The translations under genes were made by a program, and so were the position numbers. Under the pieces are notes generated by a model that saw only the letters and a list, made by a program, of their open reading frames with translations, was not told the DNA's origin and ran no database searches. This document shows positions 26,319 through 34,555 of a DNA stretch of 64,000 nucleotides, one piece after another. Every line of letters starts with the position of its first letter. Positions within the stretch are counted from its first letter, which is position 1. Source of the stretch: Marinobacter shengliensis (GTDB lineage Bacteria; Pseudomonadota; Gammaproteobacteria; Pseudomonadales; Oleiphilaceae); contig NZ_PXNO01000003.1 of the NCBI RefSeq assembly GCF_003007715.1, forward strand, positions 31,288 through 95,287, in the 5' to 3' direction.

Positions 26319-26486
26319 TCCCGCGCAAATGGCACTGATTCAACCTGAGCCTGACACAATGCCAGGCCCGCCTGAACCGCCCTTTGGTCGCCACTTCCCC
26401 AACTTTGGTTGTACTACGGAAAGACGCTAGGTATCCCGACTTGTCCGCTGATACTGTCGAGACGAGTGGATGAGGAGAACAACACG
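26319..26486. promoter_or_regulatory. Divergent promoter region, exbB operon and cupredoxin
   Basis: A 168-base divergent spacer. No Fur-box-like AT-rich palindrome (GATAATGATAATCATTATC type) is visible, and I could not identify a clear regulator site or a strong promoter pair. Confidence 0.4.
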
Positions 26487-26933
26487 ATGAAATTCTGGAT
26501 AACAATACTGGTGGCTGGCATCACACTGCCCTTTCAGGCTCACAGTGAAGGCGACCTGACCAGACAAACGCCCATCGTAGTGGAAGTCGAACTGGGCACG
26601 ACCGAGGGTGAGATGCGATTCAGCCCATCACACCTCGAATTTGAGACTAGTAAGCTCTACCGGCTGGTGCTGACCAACAACAGCCCCCAGCCACACTATT
26701 TTTCCTCCAAGGGCTTGGCACGCTCGGTGTTTACCCGCAAGGCGCAAACCTACGCACCCGACGGCCAGCGCACAGCCGAAATCAAAGGGCACATCCATGA
26801 AATTGAGGTGTTTCCAGGCCACAAGGCGGACTGGTGGTTTGTGCCGGTACAAACCGGAGAGTTCAACGACCTGATCTGCCCGGTAGCCGGTCATCAGAAG
26901 GCAGGAATGACCGGCAGCATACGCATCTATTGA
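26487..26933 (+). CDS. Periplasmic cupredoxin domain protein
   Basis: A 148-residue exported protein. Signal peptide about 1-20 (MKFWITILVAGITLPFQAHS). The mature part is a cupredoxin-like beta sandwich with the ligand set of a type 1 copper centre: His in PQPHYF (about 68-73) and C-x4-H-x4-M in LICPVAGHQKAGM (about 129-141). It probably binds copper for electron transfer or copper handling. The ATG at 26487 begins the signal peptide and follows GAGGAGAAC. It is divergent from the ExbB-ExbD-TonB operon and convergent with mshQ (13-base gap). Confidence 0.88.
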   Translation: MKFWITILVAGITLPFQAHSEGDLTRQTPIVVEVELGTTEGEMRFSPSHLEFETSKLYRLVLTNNSPQPHYFSSKGLARSVFTRKAQTYAPDGQRTAEIKGHIHEIEVFPGHKADWWFVPVQTGEFNDLICPVAGHQKAGMTGSIRIY

Positions 26934-26946
26934 TTATGCCGGAGGC

Positions 26947-29900
26947 TCAGTTAGCGGGCACTTCCCGCCAGTAGATGATGCGGTCGTTGCCCCGGTAGAC
27001 GCCAAACGTGGCGGTAGCGGAAGGGTCTGTTAGCACCCCGTCGTTGTTCCAATCGTCTTCCAGCCACTCCGGTACATCCCAGGTCACCAGATCGGTGCCC
27101 TGGGTACCAACAGGTTCCAGGCGCAATGGCCCGGCTGTGCCCTGGTCGAAAACCCCGGAATCCGCCAGCAGCACATGGTGAGTTTCGGCCGAATCAATAT
27201 TGGTCGTTGTCCATGTGGTGCAACCGTCCGCATCATGGGTAACAAACCGCCCGCCCTCAAAAGACTCCACCCTGAACGGCATGAACAAGGCCTCCACCGT
27301 TTCCGGGCCGTAAACGTTCTCCATGATCAGCCGGCCGTAGCGGATCTCAAAAGAGGCCTCCGGTTCGAAGTCATAGGGGGCCGCCTCCGCCTGAACGCCG
27401 TCGGTATCCTGAACCGATGTGACGGTAAATTCTAACTGCGGCAAGAATGCCTCTACCCGCGTGACCGGGCTCTTCGGATACTCGAACTGATCGTTCGGGT
27501 TGAACGAGAACAACATAAGTCCGGGTTCCTGTACGCTGAGTGCGGCCGCCTCCTGAGTGACAGAAAACGCCATCAGGTCGCCATTGGCATCGGTTGCAGC
27601 AAGGTCCTCGATGGGAACAAGTGTTGAGACGCCGGCCACCGATAGGCGCCTGAAGCCGTCGAACGTGTAGTTTCGGGTTCGCCCGCCCTGTACAGACAAC
27701 GGCTCAAGCAGCGCGGTGGGCGCCATCAACCAACCGAACAGTTGTCCCGTGTAAGTGAACTGCCCTGCCCCGCACTCCGCTTCAAAGGCGCCTGGGTCCA
27801 CCGTGACCCGGAAGCGGTCAGGATAGAAGCGCCCGACCGGAGCACTCCGGCCCTGTGGCAGATCCCGCCCCAGATAAGCGCCGGGCGCGGGGCTTGTGAG
27901 AAAGCGGAATACACCCACTTCGGACTGATCTACAGCTACCGTGGTTTGCGCATCAACGGCTCGAGCATGATCGTAACTACCAGGAGAAACCACACCGGTC
28001 TCGCCACCGGCAGGGGCCACCAACTCCACCTGTAAAGGAATGCCCGGTAGTTCGAAGTTTGGCGTGACCGGATTACCAGCACAGAAATCCACATCTGTGT
28101 CACTCTGCCAACCTGCTGCGGTAATGCTCAGGTCAAAGGATTCCCCTGCCCTGCGGAACAGCGGGCAGGTCTCATCACCCTGGGAACAGGACACTGCCGT
28201 GGAAACACAAAAACCGGCGGGCACGCTCACAAAGCTGTCCGCGCCAGGCATCAGCAGGCCGGCATCCTCAGTTGCTTCGCTGCCCCGATACAGCGCGTTG
28301 AGCTGCATCTGCCCTGCGTCCGGGTAGACCAAATCGATCTCCGCAATACCATCATCATCAAATGCCAATTCGATCCCGACGGGTGTGGAAGCGTCGATGC
28401 CGACCGACGCTCCATTCACAGAAACTTCTCGACTGACTTCACGACCACCCGGACCAGGGTCTACATAGTCGGACCAAAAATCCACGGCTTTGGTTTGGTT
28501 TGCAAACGCCGGCACACATTGCTGAGTGGCATCATCCTGACGGACCGCCCGCACTTGAACAGGGCCGGAGGGGCGGTGTGAAATCAGATCGGGAAGGTCA
28601 AACGCCAGGCCCGATTCAAAGAAGGGCAGGTCGCAATTTGACGCCGACAAGGATCCGCCTATCTGGCATAGTGTCACGGCCTGGGGGCGTGTTGAAGGAT
28701 TTGAGCCAACAACATCAAGCCTCACGGTTCCGGGCGACGTGTTCTGCAACGTCGCCTCCCCGAAGCCATTTACCAACGACACCACGTTTCCACCTTGCCA
28801 ACCGTTGGCGGGGGCCAGCGTCGCCTGTACTGGGTCGGTAAATAGCTCAGAGCAATCGGCGTTGCCGCATGCTCGAATCTGTACTGTCTCGGGTTGGCAC
28901 GTCAGTGCAACGCCGTCATGAATGATCTCGAAATGGTCTACCTGTTGCCCTACGGGATTCAACTTTAAGGCGCACAGTTCAATGTTTCCAAGCTCATGGA
29001 TGTTGGTGGAGCCACCAGTGGAACCCGTCAAGGAGAGCAGGAAATTCTCCGGCACCGCAGGCTGGCCGGGCTCCGCCAGCGCATTGAACGGAGCAATCAG
29101 CGTCTGAAAATTGTTACCACTTCCGGAAGTATCCCGCTCTACCGACACGATGGCCTGGCCCGCCAGCCTGGAATCAACGGTGATTCGATAGCGCTGGGCC
29201 GTGGGGTTAGTACCGGCCTGATCAATGCCCGGCGAAAGCGTGTTGGTGCCTCTCAGGTAACGATAATTGCCCTGATAGGCGCCGCGAATGGCAACGGCGT
29301 CTGCACGGGAACCAGGTCCTCCCTGCCGCCCCTCGGTGGGATTGGAGAAGTTACCAAACTCATCCAGCCCTATCCCGAGCCAACCGCCTGCAAACCCGGG
29401 GTCGCCATTATCTCGCTGGGCATACCCCAGTGAACCACCGAAGCTGCCTGGCTGCGGCGTTATTGCAGAATCTGACAACACAATCGCCAGCCCGTCTGCA
29501 CCACTGCCACCGTAAGCAAAATAGTCGAACTCGAGAATCACCAGATTGTCTGCGCCCGGGATCTCTCGCTGCAGCGTCGCTGCTGTCGACTGATTACTGA
29601 CGGCTTGGGTCATTCTTAATCGATTGTTGACGACCGAGGGGGTGAAGCTTCCACTGGCCACAGAAGTAACCCAATCGTCCGCAGATAGGCTTCCGCCGTC
29701 GAAGTCATCGACAAAACAGGTCAGGCCGTCATTTGGGTCTGTAACCCTGATCAGTATCTCATCCTCGCCAAACGGCTGTTCGCCTCCGCAGAAAAACAGA
29801 AAGCAGTTCTGATAGCGAGATTCAAACCGCACCATGTAATCACCCGGTTGATCAAATGTGACCGTTTGAGTTACCGGTGAACGCTCGCATAATGTCGGTG

Positions 29901-30642
29901 TACTAGTGGATGACTGGACCAATACACCGTTAACCAACCACCGATCATTCCACCTCTGGTTAAAGGTAGACTCAACGTCTGAACACCCCTCCCCCCTGAC
30001 AGCCAGGGACACAGCGTTCCCAACTTCCACTGCAACCGGTCCAACACTGTCACCATTGGCGGAAAGCTCCACACGTCTGGCACACAGTCCGGCCAACAAG
30101 CCCTGCTCAATGCCGCTGTAGTCTGCCACCGGGCCGGTATTGCCGGTGCTGATGCCGCCACCGGCTGCCAGGCCACCCGTGATCACAGCATTATTGCCAA
30201 CGCTGATCGACCCGGCGGCGTAGAGTAGCCCATTGACCTGGGCGTTGTTCCCCAAGGTCAGGCTACCTCTGGTCACCAATAACAACTGGCCCGGATCACC
30301 GCCCGCATTGATTGCAATGTTATTCCCAAAGGCTTGCGAACCATTGATAAAAATCCTTACCTGGGCACCGTCTGCGACATTCAATTGGTACCCATTACCA
30401 AGGTTCGCACTACCGAAATAATAGTCTCCGGCGGCCAGTGTCGTGCCTGATACTGGCCATGGATTGTTGGCCCAGGGCACCCCCGAAAGGTCCAAGGTAT
30501 TTCCGGAAGCCTGCAGGTTGCTGTTGACACCACTGGGAGCACCGAACACATCAGAACATTGGGCCGCCCAAGCTGGCGGCGCTGCCATGAACAACACGAA
30601 GAGTACTGCCAGCATGGCCCAGGAGAAGTGGGGGGACCTCAT
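26947..30642 (-). CDS. mshQ: MSHA biogenesis protein MshQ (DUF6701, lectin-like domain)
   Basis: A 1231-residue exported protein, last gene of the MSHA operon. Signal peptide about 1-27. Residues about 30-190 hold a Gly/Asn-rich repeated beta region (NAGGDPGQLLLV, GNNAQVNGLLYAAGSISVG types). Residues about 310-557 look like an L-type lectin / concanavalin-like jelly roll with FDYFAYGGSGADGLAIVL and GWLGIGLDEFGNFSNP segments. The C-terminal half (about 640-1231) is DUF6701. By position and size it may be a pilus tip adhesin. ATGA overlap with mshP. No TM segment besides the signal. Confidence 0.85.
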   Translation of the reverse strand: MRSPHFSWAMLAVLFVLFMAAPPAWAAQCSDVFGAPSGVNSNLQASGNTLDLSGVPWANNPWPVSGTTLAAGDYYFGSANLGNGYQLNVADGAQVRIFINGSQAFGNNIAINAGGDPGQLLLVTRGSLTLGNNAQVNGLLYAAGSISVGNNAVITGGLAAGGGISTGNTGPVADYSGIEQGLLAGLCARRVELSANGDSVGPVAVEVGNAVSLAVRGEGCSDVESTFNQRWNDRWLVNGVLVQSSTSTPTLCERSPVTQTVTFDQPGDYMVRFESRYQNCFLFFCGGEQPFGEDEILIRVTDPNDGLTCFVDDFDGGSLSADDWVTSVASGSFTPSVVNNRLRMTQAVSNQSTAATLQREIPGADNLVILEFDYFAYGGSGADGLAIVLSDSAITPQPGSFGGSLGYAQRDNGDPGFAGGWLGIGLDEFGNFSNPTEGRQGGPGSRADAVAIRGAYQGNYRYLRGTNTLSPGIDQAGTNPTAQRYRITVDSRLAGQAIVSVERDTSGSGNNFQTLIAPFNALAEPGQPAVPENFLLSLTGSTGGSTNIHELGNIELCALKLNPVGQQVDHFEIIHDGVALTCQPETVQIRACGNADCSELFTDPVQATLAPANGWQGGNVVSLVNGFGEATLQNTSPGTVRLDVVGSNPSTRPQAVTLCQIGGSLSASNCDLPFFESGLAFDLPDLISHRPSGPVQVRAVRQDDATQQCVPAFANQTKAVDFWSDYVDPGPGGREVSREVSVNGASVGIDASTPVGIELAFDDDGIAEIDLVYPDAGQMQLNALYRGSEATEDAGLLMPGADSFVSVPAGFCVSTAVSCSQGDETCPLFRRAGESFDLSITAAGWQSDTDVDFCAGNPVTPNFELPGIPLQVELVAPAGGETGVVSPGSYDHARAVDAQTTVAVDQSEVGVFRFLTSPAPGAYLGRDLPQGRSAPVGRFYPDRFRVTVDPGAFEAECGAGQFTYTGQLFGWLMAPTALLEPLSVQGGRTRNYTFDGFRRLSVAGVSTLVPIEDLAATDANGDLMAFSVTQEAAALSVQEPGLMLFSFNPNDQFEYPKSPVTRVEAFLPQLEFTVTSVQDTDGVQAEAAPYDFEPEASFEIRYGRLIMENVYGPETVEALFMPFRVESFEGGRFVTHDADGCTTWTTTNIDSAETHHVLLADSGVFDQGTAGPLRLEPVGTQGTDLVTWDVPEWLEDDWNNDGVLTDPSATATFGVYRGNDRIIYWREVPAN

Positions 30643-31055
30643 CGTACTCTAACCTCCAGGACTCGTTCCGCGGCATCCGCGCCTGAACCACAGACACCCC
30701 TGCTCGTGATTGTGTAGAGCGTGTCCCCGCCGCTGCCCCCCGTACCCCCGGATGGATCCTCTGCGGAACAAGCCAGCAACGCCGAGCAGCTTGAAAGGGA
30801 TGCCTCGGTGAAATTCAGCACCCAGGAAGCCGGACAGGACCGCCCTCCATAGAGGACGTCAGCAACCGCGAGCTGAGCACCGCTTTCTGCGGAGAAAAAG
30901 GCACGCTGAGACTGGATTTGCAGACTTACAGCGTTGCTGGAACTTTGTTGCAACTGAGCCATCCCGATGACCAGCAGCGCCAGCACGGTGATAACAAACA
31001 GTGCGACCGGCAAACCGGCACCGGCCTGATTGTGAATCGATTGCTCAGGGTACAT
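30639..31055 (-). CDS. mshP: MSHA biogenesis protein MshP (minor pilin-like)
   Basis: A 138-residue protein with an N-terminal hydrophobic helix after AGAGLPVALFVITVLALLVI. It resembles PilX/GspK-type minor pilins, although the conserved Glu at position 5 of mature pilins is absent (Ala or Val at this position). Cys residues in the C-terminal half may form disulfides. Overlaps mshO by 11 bases and mshQ by ATGA. Confidence 0.8.
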   Translation of the reverse strand: MYPEQSIHNQAGAGLPVALFVITVLALLVIGMAQLQQSSSNAVSLQIQSQRAFFSAESGAQLAVADVLYGGRSCPASWVLNFTEASLSSCSALLACSAEDPSGGTGGSGGDTLYTITSRGVCGSGADAAERVLEVRVR

Positions 31056-31830
31056 TGCGAATTTGCACCTCCTGGCTCATTCGAGTGGTCTCGTCACCAT
31101 TCAGGTTTGCCAACTCAAATTCAAAATTCACAACCGCCGCCCGTTGCAACGAGGGTGGCGTTACTTTTAGATTGAACGAACCGCCGACCAGGTTGGCACT
31201 CATAACCTCCCGAGTTCCACCGGCTCCGTTCAGGGCAGCAGCAGAAGGCTGAGTAGAGCCTGGAGAGTACCCGCTGAATCGATAAAGCCATTGCCCAACC
31301 TGACAGACACTGACCGGGCTAGTGATGGCGTAAACGCGTTTTTCCGGTGAGCGCTCGCGAAAACGATGACTGGCGGACAGTTCAATGGTTGTATCACTAT
31401 CCGCGACCGCATTAATGGCCGGTGAAACCGGCCCAGGATTGGAGGTGCCGTAGAGATTGGACTGGGCCGAGCCGTAGCCGTACACCACCAGCCGGGCACC
31501 GGCGGGGACTGCTCGGCCGAAGGGTACTATGCTCACTTCATCAAAGCCTGGGCCTGTTGTCAGGGATTCATAGCCGGTGCCGGCGATTACCGGCAGCCAT
31601 TCCAGACATTCGCCGTTCTCGCGAACGGACAGGGGAAACGCTTCGCGCACCTCCCGGGTGATTTGCTCACTGATCACCACGCCTTGCAGCGCGCGCTGTT
31701 GCCGTTCGCTTACGTCCAGCGCACCACGAGTGGACAGGGCAACAAACTGCACCGAGATGGTGGCCACAATGCCCAACAGCACGATGACCATCACCAGCTC
31801 GACCAGGGTGAACCCCTGTTGCCGGCGCAT
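31045..31830 (-). CDS. mshO: MSHA minor pilin MshO
   Basis: A 261-residue prepilin with the type IV leader MRRQQG/FTLVELVMVIVLLGIVA (cleavage after Gly 6, Glu at mature position 5) and a long beta-rich C-terminal region. It corresponds by order and size to MshO / PilW-like proteins. Start overlaps the mshD stop by one base (TGATG). Confidence 0.85.
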   Translation of the reverse strand: MRRQQGFTLVELVMVIVLLGIVATISVQFVALSTRGALDVSERQQRALQGVVISEQITREVREAFPLSVRENGECLEWLPVIAGTGYESLTTGPGFDEVSIVPFGRAVPAGARLVVYGYGSAQSNLYGTSNPGPVSPAINAVADSDTTIELSASHRFRERSPEKRVYAITSPVSVCQVGQWLYRFSGYSPGSTQPSAAALNGAGGTREVMSANLVGGSFNLKVTPPSLQRAAVVNFEFELANLNGDETTRMSQEVQIRNVP

Positions 31831-32348
31831 CAGAAATTCCCCCGGTAGGCGCTGAACAGGTAGGTGTTCCCGGAGGGATCGGTAACGGTAATATCGATGC
31901 GTTTGGCTTCATGATTGCTCAGGCCCACTTCGGTGCCGGCACAGGCCACCGAAATAGACACCTGAAAATTGTTGTAGCCCGATAACGATTCCTCCTCGCT
32001 GTTCTCGGGCGGCGCGTTATTCAGGGTGTGATAATCGTCCACATCGTTGAAGGTACGCCGTGTTTCGCCATCCGGCCCAAGGTTGTTGCAATCCGCGTCG
32101 CCGGCATCCACCGCTCCGCCGCCCACAGGGGAATCATGGGCAAAGGATTTGGAGAGGATTTCGTCCATGTAGAGTTGCGACAATGCCACCGCACGGGTCT
32201 GATTCAAGGGATCAGCGCTTCGGCCGGTGATCAAGGCAAAGGCACCAACAACGCCGGCGATGGCAATACTGATAATGACAATGGTCATCACCAGCTCCAC
32301 CAAGGTCGCGCCCTGCTGGCGAACACCGGGGCGCCGGCAAGACCTCAT
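31830..32348 (-). CDS. mshD: MSHA minor pilin MshD
   Basis: A 172-residue prepilin. The leader is RSCRRPGVRQQG, then ATLVELVMTIVIISIAIAG, with Glu at mature position 5. The start at 32348 makes ATGA with the mshC stop, so the earlier in-frame ATG at 32390 was rejected. A probable pseudopilin primer of the MSHA fibre. Confidence 0.85.
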   Translation of the reverse strand: MRSCRRPGVRQQGATLVELVMTIVIISIAIAGVVGAFALITGRSADPLNQTRAVALSQLYMDEILSKSFAHDSPVGGGAVDAGDADCNNLGPDGETRRTFNDVDDYHTLNNAPPENSEEESLSGYNNFQVSISVACAGTEVGLSNHEAKRIDITVTDPSGNTYLFSAYRGNF

Positions 32349-32827
32349 GAACAAGGCCCCTGATACACGGCGCCAAGGGAGCTCAGACACAGGGTAAAGT
32401 CACTGTCTCCTGAGATCTGGAATTGGAGACTTTGACCGCTGAACGGTGCCGCCAGGCGCCCCATTCGGTCAAAGTTGATGGTAAACCCGCCGCCAGGAAT
32501 CGGAGTGAGCCCGGATTGACCGGCTACCTGATACGCCACACTGGCGCCCTCACGGCGGATGGAAAACAGGGAATCCGCCGCCTCGAACTCAAAAGCATTC
32601 GAGGTTTGGCGGATGGTTACAGAAGTAGAGGGGTTGCCCGCCAGCGCTGCTTGTTGGGCAAGCAGCGTGGCGGAGGCTAGTTGTTGGGTGGCCAATAAGG
32701 GGGCAAAGGCTGAGCTTCTGGCGAACAGGCCGACTCCCAAGGCGGAAAGTACGCCGATAAGGATAATGACCATCAGTAATTCCACCAGGGTAAATCCCGA
32801 GGCCCAAGTAGCACTCACGGTCCTCAT
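32345..32827 (-). CDS. mshC: MSHA minor pilin MshC
   Basis: A 160-residue prepilin with MRTVSATWASG/FTLVELLMVIILIGVLSALG and a small GspH-like C-terminal domain. GGAGGGGGC precedes the ATG. It follows mshA after a 101-base gap that contains a hairpin. Confidence 0.85.
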   Translation of the reverse strand: MRTVSATWASGFTLVELLMVIILIGVLSALGVGLFARSSAFAPLLATQQLASATLLAQQAALAGNPSTSVTIRQTSNAFEFEAADSLFSIRREGASVAYQVAGQSGLTPIPGGGFTINFDRMGRLAAPFSGQSLQFQISGDSDFTLCLSSLGAVYQGPCS

Positions 32828-32885
32828 GCCCCCTCCATAACCCCTATTGAAGTCGGGTTAGTTAACCACTTTTTGATATGAAAGC

Positions 32886-32907
32886 TGAGGGCAACGGCTT
32901 GCCCTCA
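32886..32907 (-). other. Stem-loop between mshA and mshC
   Basis: A 9-bp perfect stem TGAGGGCAA / TTGCCCTCA with a 4-base loop, about 22-43 bases after the mshA stop. No T tract follows, so it is more likely an mRNA-stabilising or processing hairpin than a terminator; such elements often give the major pilin a higher mRNA level. Confidence 0.6.
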
Positions 32908-32928
32908 ATAACCATCCCCCCCGCTCGA

Positions 32929-33408
32929 TTAACAGTCAGTTACGTCTACCGTAATGACCGGCGCAGTATCAGCATCTGCTGCTGCGGTAAAGGAAACCTG
33001 ACAGTTAGCGGGAGTCGCCGCACCATTTGCGCGAACGATAATTGGATTCCCTGGGACCACCGTATAGTCATCGGCGTTAATCTGGGCAGCGTCTAAAATA
33101 CCGGCCTGGGTCGCTGCGGGGTATCCGAACACGGTATCAACACTAGCCCCATCAAGCTGGACATTACCTGTGGCTGCAGCTGGATCACACCCTTGGCGAG
33201 CAAGACAGGCAGAGCGGACGATAGAGTTTGCTGAACGAATTGCGCCTGCTGCCCCCTGTACAGTGCTGACCCGGGCATCCCCGCCCAAATCCGCAAACCG
33301 CGGCAAAGCAAACGCCGCCAGAATACCCAGAATCACAATCACCATAACCAGTTCGATCAGGGTGAAACCTTGCTCACGCTTCGGTGTGAATTTTTGCATC
33401 GTCATCAT
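32929..33408 (-). CDS. mshA: MSHA major pilin MshA
   Basis: A 159-residue prepilin. Leader up to KREQG, then FTLIELVMVIVILGILAAF with Glu at mature position 5. The C-terminal domain has two Cys pairs (SACLARQGC, and NCQ...TDC at the end), fitting a D-region disulfide. By position between mshB and mshC it is the major subunit. AGGAGAAGTG precedes the ATG at 33408; the GTG two codons earlier and ATG 33405 are alternatives. Confidence 0.88.
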   Translation of the reverse strand: MMTMQKFTPKREQGFTLIELVMVIVILGILAAFALPRFADLGGDARVSTVQGAAGAIRSANSIVRSACLARQGCDPAAATGNVQLDGASVDTVFGYPAATQAGILDAAQINADDYTVVPGNPIIVRANGAATPANCQVSFTAAADADTAPVITVDVTDC

Positions 33409-33435
33409 AGTCACTTCTCCTGGATCTCAGTTTTC

Positions 33436-33936
33436 TTAGTTGATGTCGGTGATAACTTCACCGGTATTCGAGTTGTACTCAATGAAACTTTCCTGACCAT
33501 CTGGCAGATACTCGTAATTGCAGACTCCAGCTGACGGAGCCGTTGCCTGGTATTCGGTGGTGTTATCCGCAGCACCTGCAGCAGCTACACGGGGAGCGTT
33601 AGACTGCAGAAGCCTGTTCCACAGCGCGGCACAACCACCACTGGCCGCAGGGTCGGGCCAACCATCGTCGGTAGCGGCGACGTCGTCATTGCCAAATCCT
33701 TCCACTGCGGCGACGGCAGTGGTCAACCCGTTGACGGTCCACTGCGCTTTAACAAGCGACACACCCGCGCTCAACGCACCAGCGGTACCCTTGATACTCG
33801 CCTGATGCGCCTGCTCCGAAAGCTGCGCAAACCTGGGCAGCGCGAAGGCCGCCAGTATCGCCAGGATGGCAATCACCACCACCAGCTCGATCAGGGTGAA
33901 CCCCTTCTGTTTTTGCCTGCTGTTGTACCGCATCAT
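33436..33936 (-). CDS. mshB: MSHA pilin protein MshB
   Basis: A 166-residue prepilin with MMRYNSRQKQKG/FTLIELVVVIAILAILAAF, Glu at position 5 and two Cys. Located between mshF and mshA as in Vibrio MSHA loci. AGAGGCG precedes the start at 33936. Its close similarity to MshA in the helix makes the A/B assignment partly positional. Confidence 0.82.
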   Translation of the reverse strand: MMRYNSRQKQKGFTLIELVVVIAILAILAAFALPRFAQLSEQAHQASIKGTAGALSAGVSLVKAQWTVNGLTTAVAAVEGFGNDDVAATDDGWPDPAASGGCAALWNRLLQSNAPRVAAAGAADNTTEYQATAPSAGVCNYEYLPDGQESFIEYNSNTGEVITDIN

Positions 33937-33973
33937 TCGTCGCCTCTTGCCTGTGATCTGTCGTGTTATCCCG

Positions 33974-34555
33974 TCAGCGGCTGGCGTCCTGCCCGCTCAC
34001 TGTGGTTTCTGTCAACGGCACCGGTGCCAGTTTCAGGCCGGTTGGCCGCTGTGCTTGCACCCGCACGTTGTTCCTGCTGCGGTTTGCAAATTCGGTTATC
34101 ACTCTCCAGGCGAAGGGGTCGTCGGGTTCTGCGAGCCGCCCTTCAATGGTTATCGGCTGCTTTGGGTTATAAATTAACCAACCCTTGCCATCTTCGCCTG
34201 TTTCATTTTGTTGTCCGGGACGAAAGCACCAGCCACCTTGCTTCGGTTCCCCATCGCTACATTCGCCCGAGTACATGGGCCATTGGTGATCCAGCCAGTC
34301 GAAGGGGTTACGCCCTTCCAGTTCTTCCAGGCTGCCCTGCCGGCTCAGCATGGTTTCGGCCCCTTTCACCACCAGTGCCGCCCGTAATTGGCTCAACACC
34401 ATGTTCACGCTCTGTTGTTCCGCCCGCTGCAGCTCGCCTTCCAACTTGCCCAGTAACACCCACCAGAGGGTGAACAGTACCAGCAGGGCAACAAACAGCC
34501 GCATGCGCCGGGCGTTGGCCAGCCCACTGGCGGCAGACCAGAGCGGCTCGCGCAC
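33974..34555 (-). CDS. mshF: MSHA biogenesis protein MshF
   Basis: A 193-residue protein with one N-terminal TM helix (about 18-36, LFVALLVLFTLWWVLLG) and a periplasmic domain. Its role is not known in detail. The start is taken as GTG at 34555, one base inside the mshG stop (TAGTG), with GGGGCG upstream; an ATG at 34591 would overlap mshG by 37 bases. Confidence 0.75.
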   Translation of the reverse strand: MREPLWSAASGLANARRMRLFVALLVLFTLWWVLLGKLEGELQRAEQQSVNMVLSQLRAALVVKGAETMLSRQGSLEELEGRNPFDWLDHQWPMYSGECSDGEPKQGGWCFRPGQQNETGEDGKGWLIYNPKQPITIEGRLAEPDDPFAWRVITEFANRSRNNVRVQAQRPTGLKLAPVPLTETTVSGQDASR

